Part shown: positions 40,922 through 51,276 of the stretch, piece by piece
Numbering within the stretch: the stretch's first letter is position 1
Layout of the letters: each line of letters starts with the position of its first letter
Source of the DNA: an uncultured Bacteroidales bacterium
GTDB lineage: Bacteria > Bacteroidota > Bacteroidia > Bacteroidales > Muribaculaceae
Length of the DNA stretch: 59,043 bases
Direction of reading: 5' to 3'
NCBI GenBank assembly: GCA_947072905.1
Contig: CAMTKF010000009.1
Span: 1 to 59,043, forward strand
The notes under the pieces: model-generated
Databases searched by the model: none
Told to the model about the DNA's origin: nothing
What the model saw: the letters and a program-made list of their open reading frames with translations, nothing else
Position numbers and translations under genes: made by a program

Positions 40922-42430
40922 ATGAGCACCTCTACATCCGACTCATCTTCTCTACATAGCCTGTGCAAGCTGCTCGGCGCCATAAAACCCCTCGAGGTAC
41001 GCAACCCCGACGCCCACGGCGACGACATCATGAGCACAATAACTGCCGACTCGCGCCTTGCGGGCAAGGGCTCGCTATTCGTGGCCGTGCGCGGTACCCG
41101 CGTCGACGGACACAGCTTCATACCGCAGGTAGTTGAAAACGGCGCTGCAGCCGTGGTTTGCGAAGAAATTCCGGCCGATGCCTCGCCTGAGGTCGTATGG
41201 ATTAAAGTGGCCGATACATCCGAGGCTCTGGGGCTTCTGGCATCGGCATGGCACGGATACCCCTCTGCCAAGCTCACCCTGGTGGGCGTGACCGGCACCA
41301 ACGGCAAGACCACCATAGCCACACTGCTCTACGAACTGGCCAAGCTGCGCGGACTGAAGGCCGGACTGCTCTCGACCGTAGTCAACAAAATAGACGACTG
41401 CGAGGTAGCAGCCACCCACACCACTCCCGACCCTCTGGAGCTTAATGCTCTATTGGCACGCATGGTGGAGGCCGGATGCACATTCGCCGCAATGGAGGTG
41501 AGCAGCCACGCCGCCGCACAGCACCGCATTGCCGGTCTTGACTTTGACGGAGGCATTTTCACCAACCTCACCCGCGACCACCTCGACTACCACAAGACAT
41601 TCGCCAACTATCTGGCAGCCAAGAAGAGCTTCTTCGACGGCCTTAAACCCGAGGCCTTCGCCCTCACCAACCTTGACGACCGCAACGGTGAGGTGATGCT
41701 GCAGAATACCCGCGCCCGCAAGGCAAGCTACTCGCTGCGCGGCGATGCCGACTTCCGCGGACGTGTGATAGAAGACCGCTTCGACGGCATGCTCATGAGC
41801 TTCAACGGCAACGAGGTTGAAACCCTGTTCAGCGGCCGCTTCAACGCCTCAAACCTGCTGGCCGTTTACGGTGCAGCACAGCTGCTCGGATTCAACCGCG
41901 ACGGCGAGCTGCCCGTAGACATGAGCCGCCTGGTACCCGTTGCCGGACGCTTCCAGACCGTACGCAGCGCCGACGGCGTGACAGCCATCATCGACTACGC
42001 CCACACCCCCGATGCACTGGTCAATGTGCTCGACACCATCAACGAGATACGCATGCCGCAGCAGCATGTGATCACCGTATGCGGATGTGGCGGCGAACGC
42101 GACCACGGCAAGCGCCCCATGATGGCCCGCGAGGCTGCCGCACGCTCATGGCGTGTGATTCTCACTTCCGACAATCCCCGCTCTGAAGACCCTGCATCCA
42201 TCATTCAGGAAATGCGCACCGGCCTCGACACAGAATCATCGGCCCGCACATTTGCTAACGCCGACCGTGCCGAGTCCATACGCATGGCATCGGCAATGGC
42301 CGCTCCCGGCGATGTGATACTGATTGCCGGCAAGGGACACGAGGACTATCAGATACTGGCAACCGGCAAGATTCATTTCAACGACCGCGAGGAAATAATC
42401 AAAGCCTTCGCCGACCGCAAAGCCAATTAA
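40922..42430 (+). CDS. murE: UDP-MurNAc-tripeptide ligase
   Basis: 502 residues. ATP-dependent ligase adding the third residue to UDP-MurNAc-L-Ala-D-Glu. The P-loop is GVTGTNGKTTIATLL (about 120-134), the carbamylated Lys region lies near YSLRGDAD, and the C-terminal DNPRSEDP (about 420) carries the DNPR motif that selects meso-diaminopimelate, so the wall is DAP-type. It sits in the dcw order after ftsI with a 35-nt gap. Confidence 0.96.
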   Translation: MSTSTSDSSSLHSLCKLLGAIKPLEVRNPDAHGDDIMSTITADSRLAGKGSLFVAVRGTRVDGHSFIPQVVENGAAAVVCEEIPADASPEVVWIKVADTSEALGLLASAWHGYPSAKLTLVGVTGTNGKTTIATLLYELAKLRGLKAGLLSTVVNKIDDCEVAATHTTPDPLELNALLARMVEAGCTFAAMEVSSHAAAQHRIAGLDFDGGIFTNLTRDHLDYHKTFANYLAAKKSFFDGLKPEAFALTNLDDRNGEVMLQNTRARKASYSLRGDADFRGRVIEDRFDGMLMSFNGNEVETLFSGRFNASNLLAVYGAAQLLGFNRDGELPVDMSRLVPVAGRFQTVRSADGVTAIIDYAHTPDALVNVLDTINEIRMPQQHVITVCGCGGERDHGKRPMMAREAAARSWRVILTSDNPRSEDPASIIQEMRTGLDTESSARTFANADRAESIRMASAMAAPGDVILIAGKGHEDYQILATGKIHFNDREEIIKAFADRKAN

Positions 42431-42460
42431 TAATTATAATACATAGCTAATTAAGTAAAA

Positions 42461-43711
42461 ATGCTCTACGCATTATTTGATTTAATCCAGGACAGCCCCA
42501 TACCCGGCGCACGACTGATGACATATATCACATTCCGCTCGGGTGTGGCATTTGTCATAGCCTTGATTTTTGCAATTTTTGTGGGCAAACGCATAATTGA
42601 GCGCCTGCAACTGATGCAGGTAGGCGAAATAGTTCGAAACCTCGATTTGGAAGGACAGACCAAGAAAACCGGCACTCCCACCATGGGCGGTGTCATCATC
42701 ATCCTCTCCATCATCATCCCCTGTCTGTTGGTGGGCGACCTCACCAACGTCTACATGCTGCTCATGCTCGTGGCTACACTGTGGCTCGGCTCGCTGGGAT
42801 TTCTCGACGACTACAAGAAGTTGCAGAAACACAACAAGGACGGCATCAAGGGCAAGTACAAAATCATAGGACAGCTCGGCATAGCCGTGATTCTGGCCGG
42901 CACCATGTACTTCAACCCCGATATGGTGACCGTGCGCAACAATGAGGTAATAGACGAAACCACCGGCATAGAAGAAGTGGTATACGAACAGACCGTGACC
43001 AAAAGCCCCGAGACCACTCTGCCGTTTGTGAAGAACAACAACTTCAACTACTCGTGGCTGACCTCGTGGATGGGCGGCACGGCGGCCGAGGCCGGCGGCT
43101 GGGTGGTATTCCTGCTCATAGTGATGTTTCTGGTGACTGCCACATCAAACGGTGCCAACCTCAACGACGGACTCGACGGCATGACCGCCGGACTGTCGGC
43201 CATAGCGGGTGTGGCCCTTGCGGTGATGGCCTACCTGGGCGGCAGTGTAATTTACTCGGTCTATCTCAACATTATGTACATACCCGACAGCGCCGAGCTG
43301 GTGGTGTACATGGCCGCGTTCATGGGCGCGCTGATAGGATTCCTGTGGTATAACGCATATCCGGCTCAGATATTCATGGGCGACACCGGCTCGCTCACCC
43401 TTGGCGGCATCATAGCTGTGTACGCCATACTCATACACAAGGAACTGCTGCTGCCCATACTCTGCGCTCTGTTCTACATAGAAGACCTCTCGGTGATGCT
43501 GCAGGTGATATATTACAAAAAGACCGGCGGGCGACGCATTTTCAAGATGGCTCCGCTGCACCATCACTTCCAGAAACCGGGCAATGCCGGCATCGACGCT
43601 CTCATTCAGAAACCCCTGCAGGCTGTGCCCGAGGCCAAGATCGTGACCCGTTTCTGGATCATAGGCATCATCCTGGCCGTAGTTACTTTTGTCACTCTTA
43701 AAATCCGATAA
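42461..43711 (+). CDS. mraY: Phospho-MurNAc-pentapeptide transferase
   Basis: 416 residues. Inner-membrane transferase making lipid I from UDP-MurNAc-pentapeptide. About ten membrane helices are visible. The catalytic Asp residues lie in FLDDYKKLQ (about 113-121) and NLNDGLDGMTAGLSA (about 228-242), and the GDTGSLTLGG motif follows (about 307-316). A family-typical insertion of about 50 residues (about 155-205) is predicted soluble, as in other Bacteroidetes MraY. It is followed by murD after 3 nt. Confidence 0.95.
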   Translation: MLYALFDLIQDSPIPGARLMTYITFRSGVAFVIALIFAIFVGKRIIERLQLMQVGEIVRNLDLEGQTKKTGTPTMGGVIIILSIIIPCLLVGDLTNVYMLLMLVATLWLGSLGFLDDYKKLQKHNKDGIKGKYKIIGQLGIAVILAGTMYFNPDMVTVRNNEVIDETTGIEEVVYEQTVTKSPETTLPFVKNNNFNYSWLTSWMGGTAAEAGGWVVFLLIVMFLVTATSNGANLNDGLDGMTAGLSAIAGVALAVMAYLGGSVIYSVYLNIMYIPDSAELVVYMAAFMGALIGFLWYNAYPAQIFMGDTGSLTLGGIIAVYAILIHKELLLPILCALFYIEDLSVMLQVIYYKKTGGRRIFKMAPLHHHFQKPGNAGIDALIQKPLQAVPEAKIVTRFWIIGIILAVVTFVTLKIR

Positions 43712-43714
43712 CTT

Positions 43715-45070
43715 ATGGAAACCCAAAATATAAAGCGTCTTGTAGTACTTGGTGGCGGTGAAAGCGGCGTGGGTGCCGCAATACTTGCCAAAGACAAAGG
43801 TATGGACGTATTTCTGAGCGACTTCGGCTCAATCGCCCCCCGCTATCAGGAGGTGCTGCGCCGCGAGGAAATACCCTTTGAGGAGGGACAGCATACCATG
43901 GAGCGCATACTCGCCGCCGACGAGGTGGTGAAAAGCCCCGGCATACCCGACACTGCCCCCGTAATAGTGGCTCTCAAATCCAAGAACATTCCCATAATCA
44001 GCGAGATAGAATTTGCCGGCCGCTACACCGACTCCAAGATGGTGTGTATCACCGGCTCCAACGGCAAGACCACCACTACCTCGCTCATCTACCACATACT
44101 GCGCCGTGCCGGCATTGACGCCGGCCTGGCCGGCAACATAGGCAAGAGCCTTGCTCTGCAGGTGGCCCGCGACCCGCATCCCATCTATGTGATAGAGCTG
44201 AGCAGCTTCCAGCTCGACAACATGTATTCGTTCAAGGCCAACATAGCCGTGCTGCTCAACATCACCCCCGACCACCTCGACCGCTACGAGTACAAGATGC
44301 AGAACTATATCAACGCCAAATTCCGCATCCTCCAGAACCTCACACCCCGCGATGCCTTCATATACTGGCAGGACGACCCCGTGGTGTCGGCTCAGCTGCG
44401 CCGCATAGCCACCGAGGCCGCCATCTTCCCCTTTGCCGAGCATCAGGAAGAGAACACCGCCGCATACATTGATGCCGAGGACGAGCTTATCATACGCACA
44501 CCTTCAGAATCAATGTCAATGCCCCGCGCCGACCTGGCACTGCACGGGCTGCACAACATATACAACTCCATGGCCGCCGGTATCAGCGCGTGCCTGCTCA
44601 ACATCAAGCGCGACGACATACGTGCCGCACTGAGCGACTTCTCGGGTGTGGAACACCGCCTTGAACCCGTGCGCACCCTCGACGGCATAGAGTGGATCAA
44701 CGACTCCAAGGCCACCAACGTCAACTCGTGCTGGTATGCCCTCGAGGCCATGAAGCGCCCCACCGTACTCATCCTCGGCGGCAAGGACAAGGGCAACGAC
44801 TACAGCGAGATTCTGCCCCTGGTTAACGAAAAGGTGAAAGCCATCGTGGCAATGGGCAAGGACAATGCCAAGATTGTGGAGTATTTCGGCACAAACACCT
44901 CACTGCCCGTTATCGACACCCACTCGCTCGACGAGGCCATAGCCGCATGCCGCGCCCAAGCCACCGAGGGCGACACTGTGCTGCTCTCGCCCTGCTGCGC
45001 CAGCTTCGACCTCTTCAAGAGCTACGAAGACCGCGGCACACAGTTCAAAGATAAAGTAAACGCTCTATAA
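43715..45070 (+). CDS. murD: UDP-MurNAc-L-alanine:D-glutamate ligase
   Basis: 451 residues. Adds D-Glu to UDP-MurNAc-L-Ala. N-terminal Rossmann-like uridine-binding domain (VVLGGGESGVGAAIL, about 10-24), central P-loop GSNGKTTTTSLIY (about 112-124) and the C-terminal domain with NDSKATNVNS (about 329-338). Standard length. Third Mur ligase of the cluster, between mraY and ftsW. Confidence 0.96.
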   Translation: METQNIKRLVVLGGGESGVGAAILAKDKGMDVFLSDFGSIAPRYQEVLRREEIPFEEGQHTMERILAADEVVKSPGIPDTAPVIVALKSKNIPIISEIEFAGRYTDSKMVCITGSNGKTTTTSLIYHILRRAGIDAGLAGNIGKSLALQVARDPHPIYVIELSSFQLDNMYSFKANIAVLLNITPDHLDRYEYKMQNYINAKFRILQNLTPRDAFIYWQDDPVVSAQLRRIATEAAIFPFAEHQEENTAAYIDAEDELIIRTPSESMSMPRADLALHGLHNIYNSMAAGISACLLNIKRDDIRAALSDFSGVEHRLEPVRTLDGIEWINDSKATNVNSCWYALEAMKRPTVLILGGKDKGNDYSEILPLVNEKVKAIVAMGKDNAKIVEYFGTNTSLPVIDTHSLDEAIAACRAQATEGDTVLLSPCCASFDLFKSYEDRGTQFKDKVNAL

Positions 45071-45084
45071 TATAATTTCTCTCC

Positions 45085-46404
45085 ATGAACCAATCCAACT
45101 CCTCAGCTGCAATCGACCCTCAGAGTGCTGTTGCCCATAAGAACCACATCGACTGGTATATATGGGGCTCGTACTTTGTGCTCATATTAGTATCGGTTGT
45201 CGAGCTTTTCAGCGCATCGAGCCAGGAAGTCAAGGTCGACGACATATACGGTCCCATTATACGCCACGGCATGTTCCTTGCCATGGGTCTGGCCATAATG
45301 CTGCTCATACAACGCATTCATTTCCAGGTTATTTACTATGTGATACCTATATTTGTGTTCGCATCCATAGTGATGATGGGAATGGTGCTGGCCTTCGGTG
45401 TAAGAATCAACGGCGTGCCGCGAGCTATAAACATACTGGGCATGCTGGTGCTTCCGGCCGAATTCCTCAAACTGGCGGTGGCTCTGGGCATAGCCTGGAT
45501 TCTGAGCCGAAACCAGATAAAAGGGCAGCACGACGTCACCACACGCGGTGTGGTGTGGAGCGCGGCATTGGTTCTGCTCAGTTCGGCGCTGCTGTTCAAC
45601 CAGGGTCTTACCAACACCCTGCTGCTCATGAGCATATCCATCTGCATGATGCTCGTGGGCGGTGTAAGCCTCAAGAAGCTGATGATAGTATTTGCCGTGT
45701 ATGCCGTCATAGGCGGCCTGGCATTCGGCATCAAGGCTCTGGCGGCCAAGGACACCGGCCCTACACCCGAAGACATAGAGCTGGCCCGTATAAATCAGAC
45801 CGAGGTAGTGTCGACCGCCGGACGCAACAACCGCTTCCACACATGGGAAGCCCGCATACGGCGACACTTCCGCCTTAACAAGAGCACCGACGCCATCGAC
45901 GACGAAAACAAGCAGGAACAGTTCAGCTACATAGCCCAGGCCCGTGGCGGACTGCACGGCGTGGGCATAGGCAACTCCCGCGAGAACGCTCGCCTGCCGC
46001 TGGCATTCTCCGACTATATATTCGCCATCATCGTCGAGGAGCTGGGTGCGCTTATAGCCATAGGCATACTTATATTCTATCTCTTCCTGCTGGGCCGTGC
46101 CGGACGCCTGGCCATGCAGTTCAAGAGCACATTCCCCACGCTGCTCGTCATAGGATGCGCTCTAACAATATGCCTGCAAGCTTTGTTTCATATATGTATA
46201 GTGGTGGGATTCTTCCCCGTATCAGGTCAGCCGCTGCCGCTCATATCCAAGGGCGGTACCTCAATCATCGCCACATCTCTGGCTTTGGGTATAATGCTGT
46301 CTACATCGCGCTGGGCCGCCCGCAAGAACGACCAGGCCGCCATACAGCAGGAACTCTCATCACTCCCACAAGAAATCGCTAAAGAAAATCCATCTCAATT
46401 ATGA
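45085..46404 (+). CDS. ftsW: Lipid II polymerase FtsW (SEDS family)
   Basis: 439 residues. A SEDS glycan polymerase that partners FtsI. About ten membrane helices. The family's signature segment is PLISKGGTS (about 387-395), and FLPLAFSDYIFA-like wording occurs as RLPLAFSDYIFAI (about 302-314), with an Asp typical of FtsW/RodA. A large loop (about 225-285) is longer than in E. coli. The next gene, murG, overlaps by 4 nt (ATGA). Confidence 0.94.
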   Translation: MNQSNSSAAIDPQSAVAHKNHIDWYIWGSYFVLILVSVVELFSASSQEVKVDDIYGPIIRHGMFLAMGLAIMLLIQRIHFQVIYYVIPIFVFASIVMMGMVLAFGVRINGVPRAINILGMLVLPAEFLKLAVALGIAWILSRNQIKGQHDVTTRGVVWSAALVLLSSALLFNQGLTNTLLLMSISICMMLVGGVSLKKLMIVFAVYAVIGGLAFGIKALAAKDTGPTPEDIELARINQTEVVSTAGRNNRFHTWEARIRRHFRLNKSTDAIDDENKQEQFSYIAQARGGLHGVGIGNSRENARLPLAFSDYIFAIIVEELGALIAIGILIFYLFLLGRAGRLAMQFKSTFPTLLVIGCALTICLQALFHICIVVGFFPVSGQPLPLISKGGTSIIATSLALGIMLSTSRWAARKNDQAAIQQELSSLPQEIAKENPSQL

Positions 46405-47501
46405 CTCTCAACCGTGTTCTGATAAGCGGCGGTGGCACCGGTGGCCACATCTTCCCCGCACTGTCGATAGCCGCAGCCATCAAGCGGCGCAATCCCGATG
46501 CCGAAATCCTGTTTGTAGGCGCCCTGGGGCGTATGGAGATGGAAAAAGTACCTGCCGCCGGCTTTGAAATCGTAGGTCTGCCCGTGGCCGGATTCGACCG
46601 CAAGCGGCTTTGGCGTAATTTCGGAGTGTTGCTCAAGCTGTGGAAGAGTATGCGCCACGCCCGCAAGATTGTAAAGGACTTCCGTCCCGACATAGCCATA
46701 GGCGTGGGCGGATATGCCTCGGGCCCCACTCTCAAAGCCGCTCAGAAGGCCGGTGTGCCTACTCTGCTCCAGGAACAGAACTCATTTCCGGGGGTCACCA
46801 ACAAGCTGCTGGCCAAGAATGCCAAGGCTATATGTGTGGCATACGAGGGCACTGAACGCTTCTTCCCGGCCGAGTCAATAGTCCTCACCGGCAATCCCGT
46901 GCGTGAGGCTCTGCTCAACTGCAAGCTCAGCCCCGCCGAGGCCAAGCAAAAGCTCGGTTTCGACCCCGCGCGGCCGTTGGTACTTGTGGTGGGCGGCAGC
47001 CTTGGCGCACGCACCATCAACGAAGCCATGGAGGCCGGTCTCGACAAAATGCTCGACGGCAACACACAGATTATGTGGCAGACCGGACGCAACGGCGAGG
47101 AGACCGGACGCCGTGCCGCCGAGGGCCGCAAGGATGTCAAGGCCACACCTTTCATCACCGACATGGCCACGGCATACCGTGCAGCCGACCTGGTGGTGAG
47201 CCGCGCCGGTGCATGCTCCATAAGCGAGTTGCAGCTGCTGGGCAAGCCCTCGGTACTGGTGCCGTCGCCCAATGTGGCCGAAGACCATCAGCGCAAGAAT
47301 GCCCTGGCTCTGGCCGACCGCGACGCCGCCGTGATGGTGCTCGACTGCGATGCCGTGGCTCAGCTGCCCGACACCGTAAACAAGCTCATGGCCGATGATG
47401 CCGCGCGCCGCCGACTCTCTGAAAACATCCTTAAAATGGCTCTTGCCGACTCTGATACGAAGATTGCTGAAATAGCTGAAAAAATCGTGACAAAAAAATG
47501 A
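46401..47501 (+). CDS. murG: UDP-GlcNAc:lipid I N-acetylglucosamine transferase
   Basis: 366 residues. Converts lipid I to lipid II on the inner leaflet. The Gly-rich loop is SGGGTGGHIFPALSIA (about 9-24), then QEQNSFPGVTNK (about 124-135), and the C-domain loop GGSLGARTINEA (about 194-205). GT-B fold. It overlaps ftsW and murC by 4 nt at each end (ATGA), so the three are translationally coupled. Confidence 0.96.
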   Translation: MTLNRVLISGGGTGGHIFPALSIAAAIKRRNPDAEILFVGALGRMEMEKVPAAGFEIVGLPVAGFDRKRLWRNFGVLLKLWKSMRHARKIVKDFRPDIAIGVGGYASGPTLKAAQKAGVPTLLQEQNSFPGVTNKLLAKNAKAICVAYEGTERFFPAESIVLTGNPVREALLNCKLSPAEAKQKLGFDPARPLVLVVGGSLGARTINEAMEAGLDKMLDGNTQIMWQTGRNGEETGRRAAEGRKDVKATPFITDMATAYRAADLVVSRAGACSISELQLLGKPSVLVPSPNVAEDHQRKNALALADRDAAVMVLDCDAVAQLPDTVNKLMADDAARRRLSENILKMALADSDTKIAEIAEKIVTKK

Positions 47502-48895
47502 AACGAGTATACTTCATAGGCGCCGGGGGCATAGGCATGGCCGCCCTTGAGCGTTATTTCCTTTCAAAAGGCATGAGTGTGGCCGGATACGACCGCACCG
47601 AGACCGCCCTCACCCGTGAACTCGAACACGAAGGTGTAAAGATTTCGTACATAGATTCCATAGATACCATACCGGCCGAGTTCCGTCAGCCAGACGACGA
47701 TACCCTGGTGGTATACACCCCCGCCGTACCTGCCGACAGCGCCATAATGACACATTTTGCCTCGGGCGGCTTCAATCTTGTGAAACGCTCCAAGGCCTTG
47801 GGCCACATCACCGAAGACTCAAAGGCAATATGCTTCTCGGGCACACACGGCAAGACAACCACATCGTCGATGGCTGCACATATACTGCACTCTACCGGTG
47901 TGGGTTGCAACGCATTTCTGGGCGGAATATTGCTGGGCTACAACAGCAATCTGATTCTCTCGGCCACCTCGCCCTACTCTGTGGTCGAAGCCGACGAATA
48001 CGACCGCTCATTCCATCAGCTGCGCCCATATATTGCCGTGGTCACCGCCACCGACCCCGACCACCTCGACATTTACGGCACCGAGGAGGCCTACCTCGAA
48101 TCCTTCGCTCACTTCACCGAGCTTATACGCGAGGACGGCGCCCTGTTGGTGCATACCGGCCTTAAGCTCGTGCCACGCCCGCCCCACGGAGTAAAGACAT
48201 ACACATACTCGCGCGAAGAAGGCGACTTCCACGCCCGCAACATACGCCGCGGCGACGGACGCATCACATTTGACTTCGTATATCCCGGCGGCTCGATTGA
48301 CAACATATACCTCGGGGTACCCGTTGACATCAACATCGACAATGCCATAGCCGCCCTGGGCGCATGCTGGCTCACCGGCAGCCTTGACAGCGAGGGTGCT
48401 CGCCGCGCCATGGCATCATATCCCGGTGTTGAACGCCGATTCCAGTGCCACCTGCGCCAGCCCGGCCCGGCCGGAAAAGTTGTGATTGACGACTACGCCC
48501 ACCATCCCGACGAACTCGAAAGCTCAATCAAGTCGGTACGCGCCTTGTATCCCGGCCGCCACCTCACAGTGGCATTCCAGCCACACTTGTATACCCGCAC
48601 ACGCGACTTCGCACCCGAGTTTGCCCGCGCACTGTCGCATGCCGAATCGGTGGTGCTGCTCGACATATATCCGGCCCGCGAAGAGCCTATACCGGGTGTA
48701 AGCTCAAAAATAATCTTCGACAACATCACCACCGCCGATAAAGTGATGATTTCTAAAGAAGATTTTGTAAATACGCTGAAAAATCGTAACTTTGACATCC
48801 TGTTAACTGCCGGTGCCGGCGACATGAGTTTTCTCGTGCCCGAGCTGTGCCGGCTGGTAGATCCGCTCTCCACTATTTCTTACGTGAATGATTAA
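47498..48895 (+). CDS. murC: UDP-MurNAc:L-alanine ligase
   Basis: 465 residues. First Mur ligase: adds L-Ala to UDP-MurNAc. N-terminal GAGGIGMAALERYF (about 8-21), P-loop SGTHGKTTTSSMAAHI (about 113-128), EADEYDRSF (about 165-173), then DDYAHHPDEL (about 330-339). ftsQ begins 8 nt before its stop. Confidence 0.96.
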   Translation: MKRVYFIGAGGIGMAALERYFLSKGMSVAGYDRTETALTRELEHEGVKISYIDSIDTIPAEFRQPDDDTLVVYTPAVPADSAIMTHFASGGFNLVKRSKALGHITEDSKAICFSGTHGKTTTSSMAAHILHSTGVGCNAFLGGILLGYNSNLILSATSPYSVVEADEYDRSFHQLRPYIAVVTATDPDHLDIYGTEEAYLESFAHFTELIREDGALLVHTGLKLVPRPPHGVKTYTYSREEGDFHARNIRRGDGRITFDFVYPGGSIDNIYLGVPVDINIDNAIAALGACWLTGSLDSEGARRAMASYPGVERRFQCHLRQPGPAGKVVIDDYAHHPDELESSIKSVRALYPGRHLTVAFQPHLYTRTRDFAPEFARALSHAESVVLLDIYPAREEPIPGVSSKIIFDNITTADKVMISKEDFVNTLKNRNFDILLTAGAGDMSFLVPELCRLVDPLSTISYVND

Positions 48896-49784
48896 CCGAT
48901 ATCCCATACTTGCCTGCGCACTCACACTTCTGCTGACAGCATACCTGATATTTGCCCTGCCGCTCACTGCCAAGAGTGCGGCCGACGATATTTTCACAGG
49001 CTGCCGCATCAGTGTGGCAGACTCTCTCAACACCCGGTTTGTGACACGACTGGAGGTGTCGCAGGAGTGTGGCGATATAATGCAGTGGATAACCACACGC
49101 CGACACAGCGAGCTGAGCCTTCACGAGCTTGAACAGAAACTGCGCGCTTCAGACAAGATAGAGCACGTGAACGTGTGCATACTCAACAACGGCAAACTTG
49201 CCATCGACGTGGTGCCAATGACACCCGTGGCTCGCATATTCGACAACAAAGGCTCCTACTACATCAACACCCAGGGCAAACGCATCTCGGCCGACCCGCG
49301 CTACCACGTGGATGTGCCCGTGGTGGTAGGACACTTCAGCGACGAGCTGCCGGCCACGCGCCTGCTGCCCCTGCTCGACCACATAGCTGCCAGCCCCGAG
49401 CTCGACGCTCTGGTTTCGACCGTAAAGCAGGCCCACAACGGCGACATCATCATAGTGCCGACCATAAGAGGACACGTCATAAACTTCGGCGATACCTCGC
49501 TGGTCGAAGACAAATTCACCCGCCTGCGGGAATTTTACCGCCAGGTGATGCCCGTACGCGGATGGGAAACATACGACACCGTGGCCGTGAAGTGGCGCGG
49601 CCAAATCGTTGCTACCAAACGCGACAAATCGCTGGCTCCGACTTCGTTGGCCGCCGTCAGTGAGGAATTTGACGACCTCGACGATATCGAGACAATGACA
49701 ACCCCGCTCCATACCGGCGAGCAGGAACAACTCCCCGACCCCGAAACTGAATCAACTCCGAAAAACTCCGAAAAACCAGCATAA
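48888..49784 (+). CDS. ftsQ: Cell division protein FtsQ
   Basis: 298 residues. One N-terminal membrane helix (ILACALTLLLTAYLIFALP, about 7-25), then a periplasmic POTRA-like region and the beta domain (about 40-220). The C-terminal 50 residues are an acidic tail rich in Asp, Glu and Thr. FtsQ belongs to the FtsQLB complex. Sequence conservation is low, so the call rests on topology and position between murC and ftsA. Confidence 0.85.
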   Translation: MINRYPILACALTLLLTAYLIFALPLTAKSAADDIFTGCRISVADSLNTRFVTRLEVSQECGDIMQWITTRRHSELSLHELEQKLRASDKIEHVNVCILNNGKLAIDVVPMTPVARIFDNKGSYYINTQGKRISADPRYHVDVPVVVGHFSDELPATRLLPLLDHIAASPELDALVSTVKQAHNGDIIIVPTIRGHVINFGDTSLVEDKFTRLREFYRQVMPVRGWETYDTVAVKWRGQIVATKRDKSLAPTSLAAVSEEFDDLDDIETMTTPLHTGEQEQLPDPETESTPKNSEKPA

Positions 49785-49792
49785 AAACAAAC

Positions 49793-51241
49793 ATGAGACC
49801 CAAATATATCGCAGCCATTGAGATTGGCTCCTCGCGCATAAAAGGAATCGTCGGCTCGGTCGACGAAACTGCCGCCATCACCGTCCTTGCCATCGAGGAA
49901 CTCGACTCCGGCGAAGCAGTGCGCCACGGACGGGTACAGAACACCCGCGAAGTCGGCAACCTCGTCAATGAAATCATCCGTCGCCTGGAAAACAACCCCA
50001 AGGTGGCTCCCGGACAGATTTCGGCTGTTTTTGTGGCCAAAGGCGGTCGCTCGCTGTCGTCGGCCGTGGCCGAAGCTGCAATCAAGCTCGGTGGCGAAGC
50101 CGAAATCACGCTTCAGACTCTTGAGCGACTGCGCAAGGAGGCTCGATACAATCTTGCCACCGACCGCGATGTGCTGGCTATTGCTCCACGCAGGTTTGTA
50201 GTGGATAATTCGGAAATGAAGAAAATAATCGGCGTTTTCGGTAACAATATACGCGGCGAGTTCACGATACTCACCGCCTCGCCCGAAAATCTGCGCGCCC
50301 TCGACCGTGTGAACATAGAGTCGCACTCGCAGCCCGTTGACCGCGAATACATAACCCGCCTGCTGGCCCAGTCAGAAATGGCCCTTACCGACAGCGACCG
50401 CGAGCTCGGATGCCTGTTCATTGACTTCGGCGCCGAGACCACAACCGCCGCCATATTCCGCTCCGGCACACTGCAAGCCGCCCTTACCCTGCCTATGGGT
50501 TCGGCCAACATAACCCGCGACCTCATGGCCGGCCTGTCGGTGACAGCCGACAGCGCCGAGAATATCAAACGCACCAAGGGTCGCGCGGTAGTGGAACGCC
50601 TGAACATGCAGGTGCCAGACAGCGAAACCCGCGAAATAGTGAACTACGTGTCGGCCCGTACAGGCGAAATCATCGCCAATATAAACAACTTCATGGAGCA
50701 GGCAGGCTTCAAGGCATCAGAACTGACAGCCGGAGCCGTAGTGGCCGGTGGCGGCGCACGCCTCAACGGCTTCCTCGAAGTGCTTGAGGCACAAACCAAG
50801 CTCAAGGCTCGCAATGCCGCCGTAGACTCATCTATCAAGATGCCCGCCGGCAGCGACAACGCTTCGGAGCATTTCGATGTTATATCTTTAGTGAAGTATG
50901 CCGCCGCTCATTCAGATAAAAGCTGTCTTACGTTCCCCGAAGTGGTGGAAATCAAGCCCGAGCCTCAGCAGCCTATGCCCCGGCAGCAGTATCAGGGTCA
51001 ACCCCGCACTCAGGGCGGTCCACGCAAAGAGGCTCCAAGTCTCAACGACCCCAATCTGCTCAAGGATGATATGGACGAGGAAATTAATGACGGTCCGTCC
51101 AACATCAACGAGGACCCCGACCTCGACAGCATCAAACCGGCTGAATCGGCTCGCGAAACTCGCAAAAACCTGATTGAACGATTCAAAAATTGGATCGCTC
51201 CTAAAGTCGACAATATCGACGATGACAGCGACGAAGAATAA
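49793..51241 (+). CDS. ftsA: Cell division protein FtsA
   Basis: 482 residues. Actin-like ATPase that ties FtsZ to the membrane. N-terminal phosphate loop EIGSSRIKGIVG (about 9-20), the second loop LFIDFGAETTTAAIF (about 205-219) and GAVVAGGGARLNGF (about 313-326). Residues about 380-455 are a Pro/Gln-rich linker. The C-terminus has an amphipathic helix (KNLIERFKNWIAP) followed by a very acidic 13-residue end. The linker plus acidic end make it longer than E. coli FtsA (420). Confidence 0.95.
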   Translation: MRPKYIAAIEIGSSRIKGIVGSVDETAAITVLAIEELDSGEAVRHGRVQNTREVGNLVNEIIRRLENNPKVAPGQISAVFVAKGGRSLSSAVAEAAIKLGGEAEITLQTLERLRKEARYNLATDRDVLAIAPRRFVVDNSEMKKIIGVFGNNIRGEFTILTASPENLRALDRVNIESHSQPVDREYITRLLAQSEMALTDSDRELGCLFIDFGAETTTAAIFRSGTLQAALTLPMGSANITRDLMAGLSVTADSAENIKRTKGRAVVERLNMQVPDSETREIVNYVSARTGEIIANINNFMEQAGFKASELTAGAVVAGGGARLNGFLEVLEAQTKLKARNAAVDSSIKMPAGSDNASEHFDVISLVKYAAAHSDKSCLTFPEVVEIKPEPQQPMPRQQYQGQPRTQGGPRKEAPSLNDPNLLKDDMDEEINDGPSNINEDPDLDSIKPAESARETRKNLIERFKNWIAPKVDNIDDDSDEE

Positions 51242-51276
51242 AACTCACACCGAATCCTTATCGAATTCTTAAGATT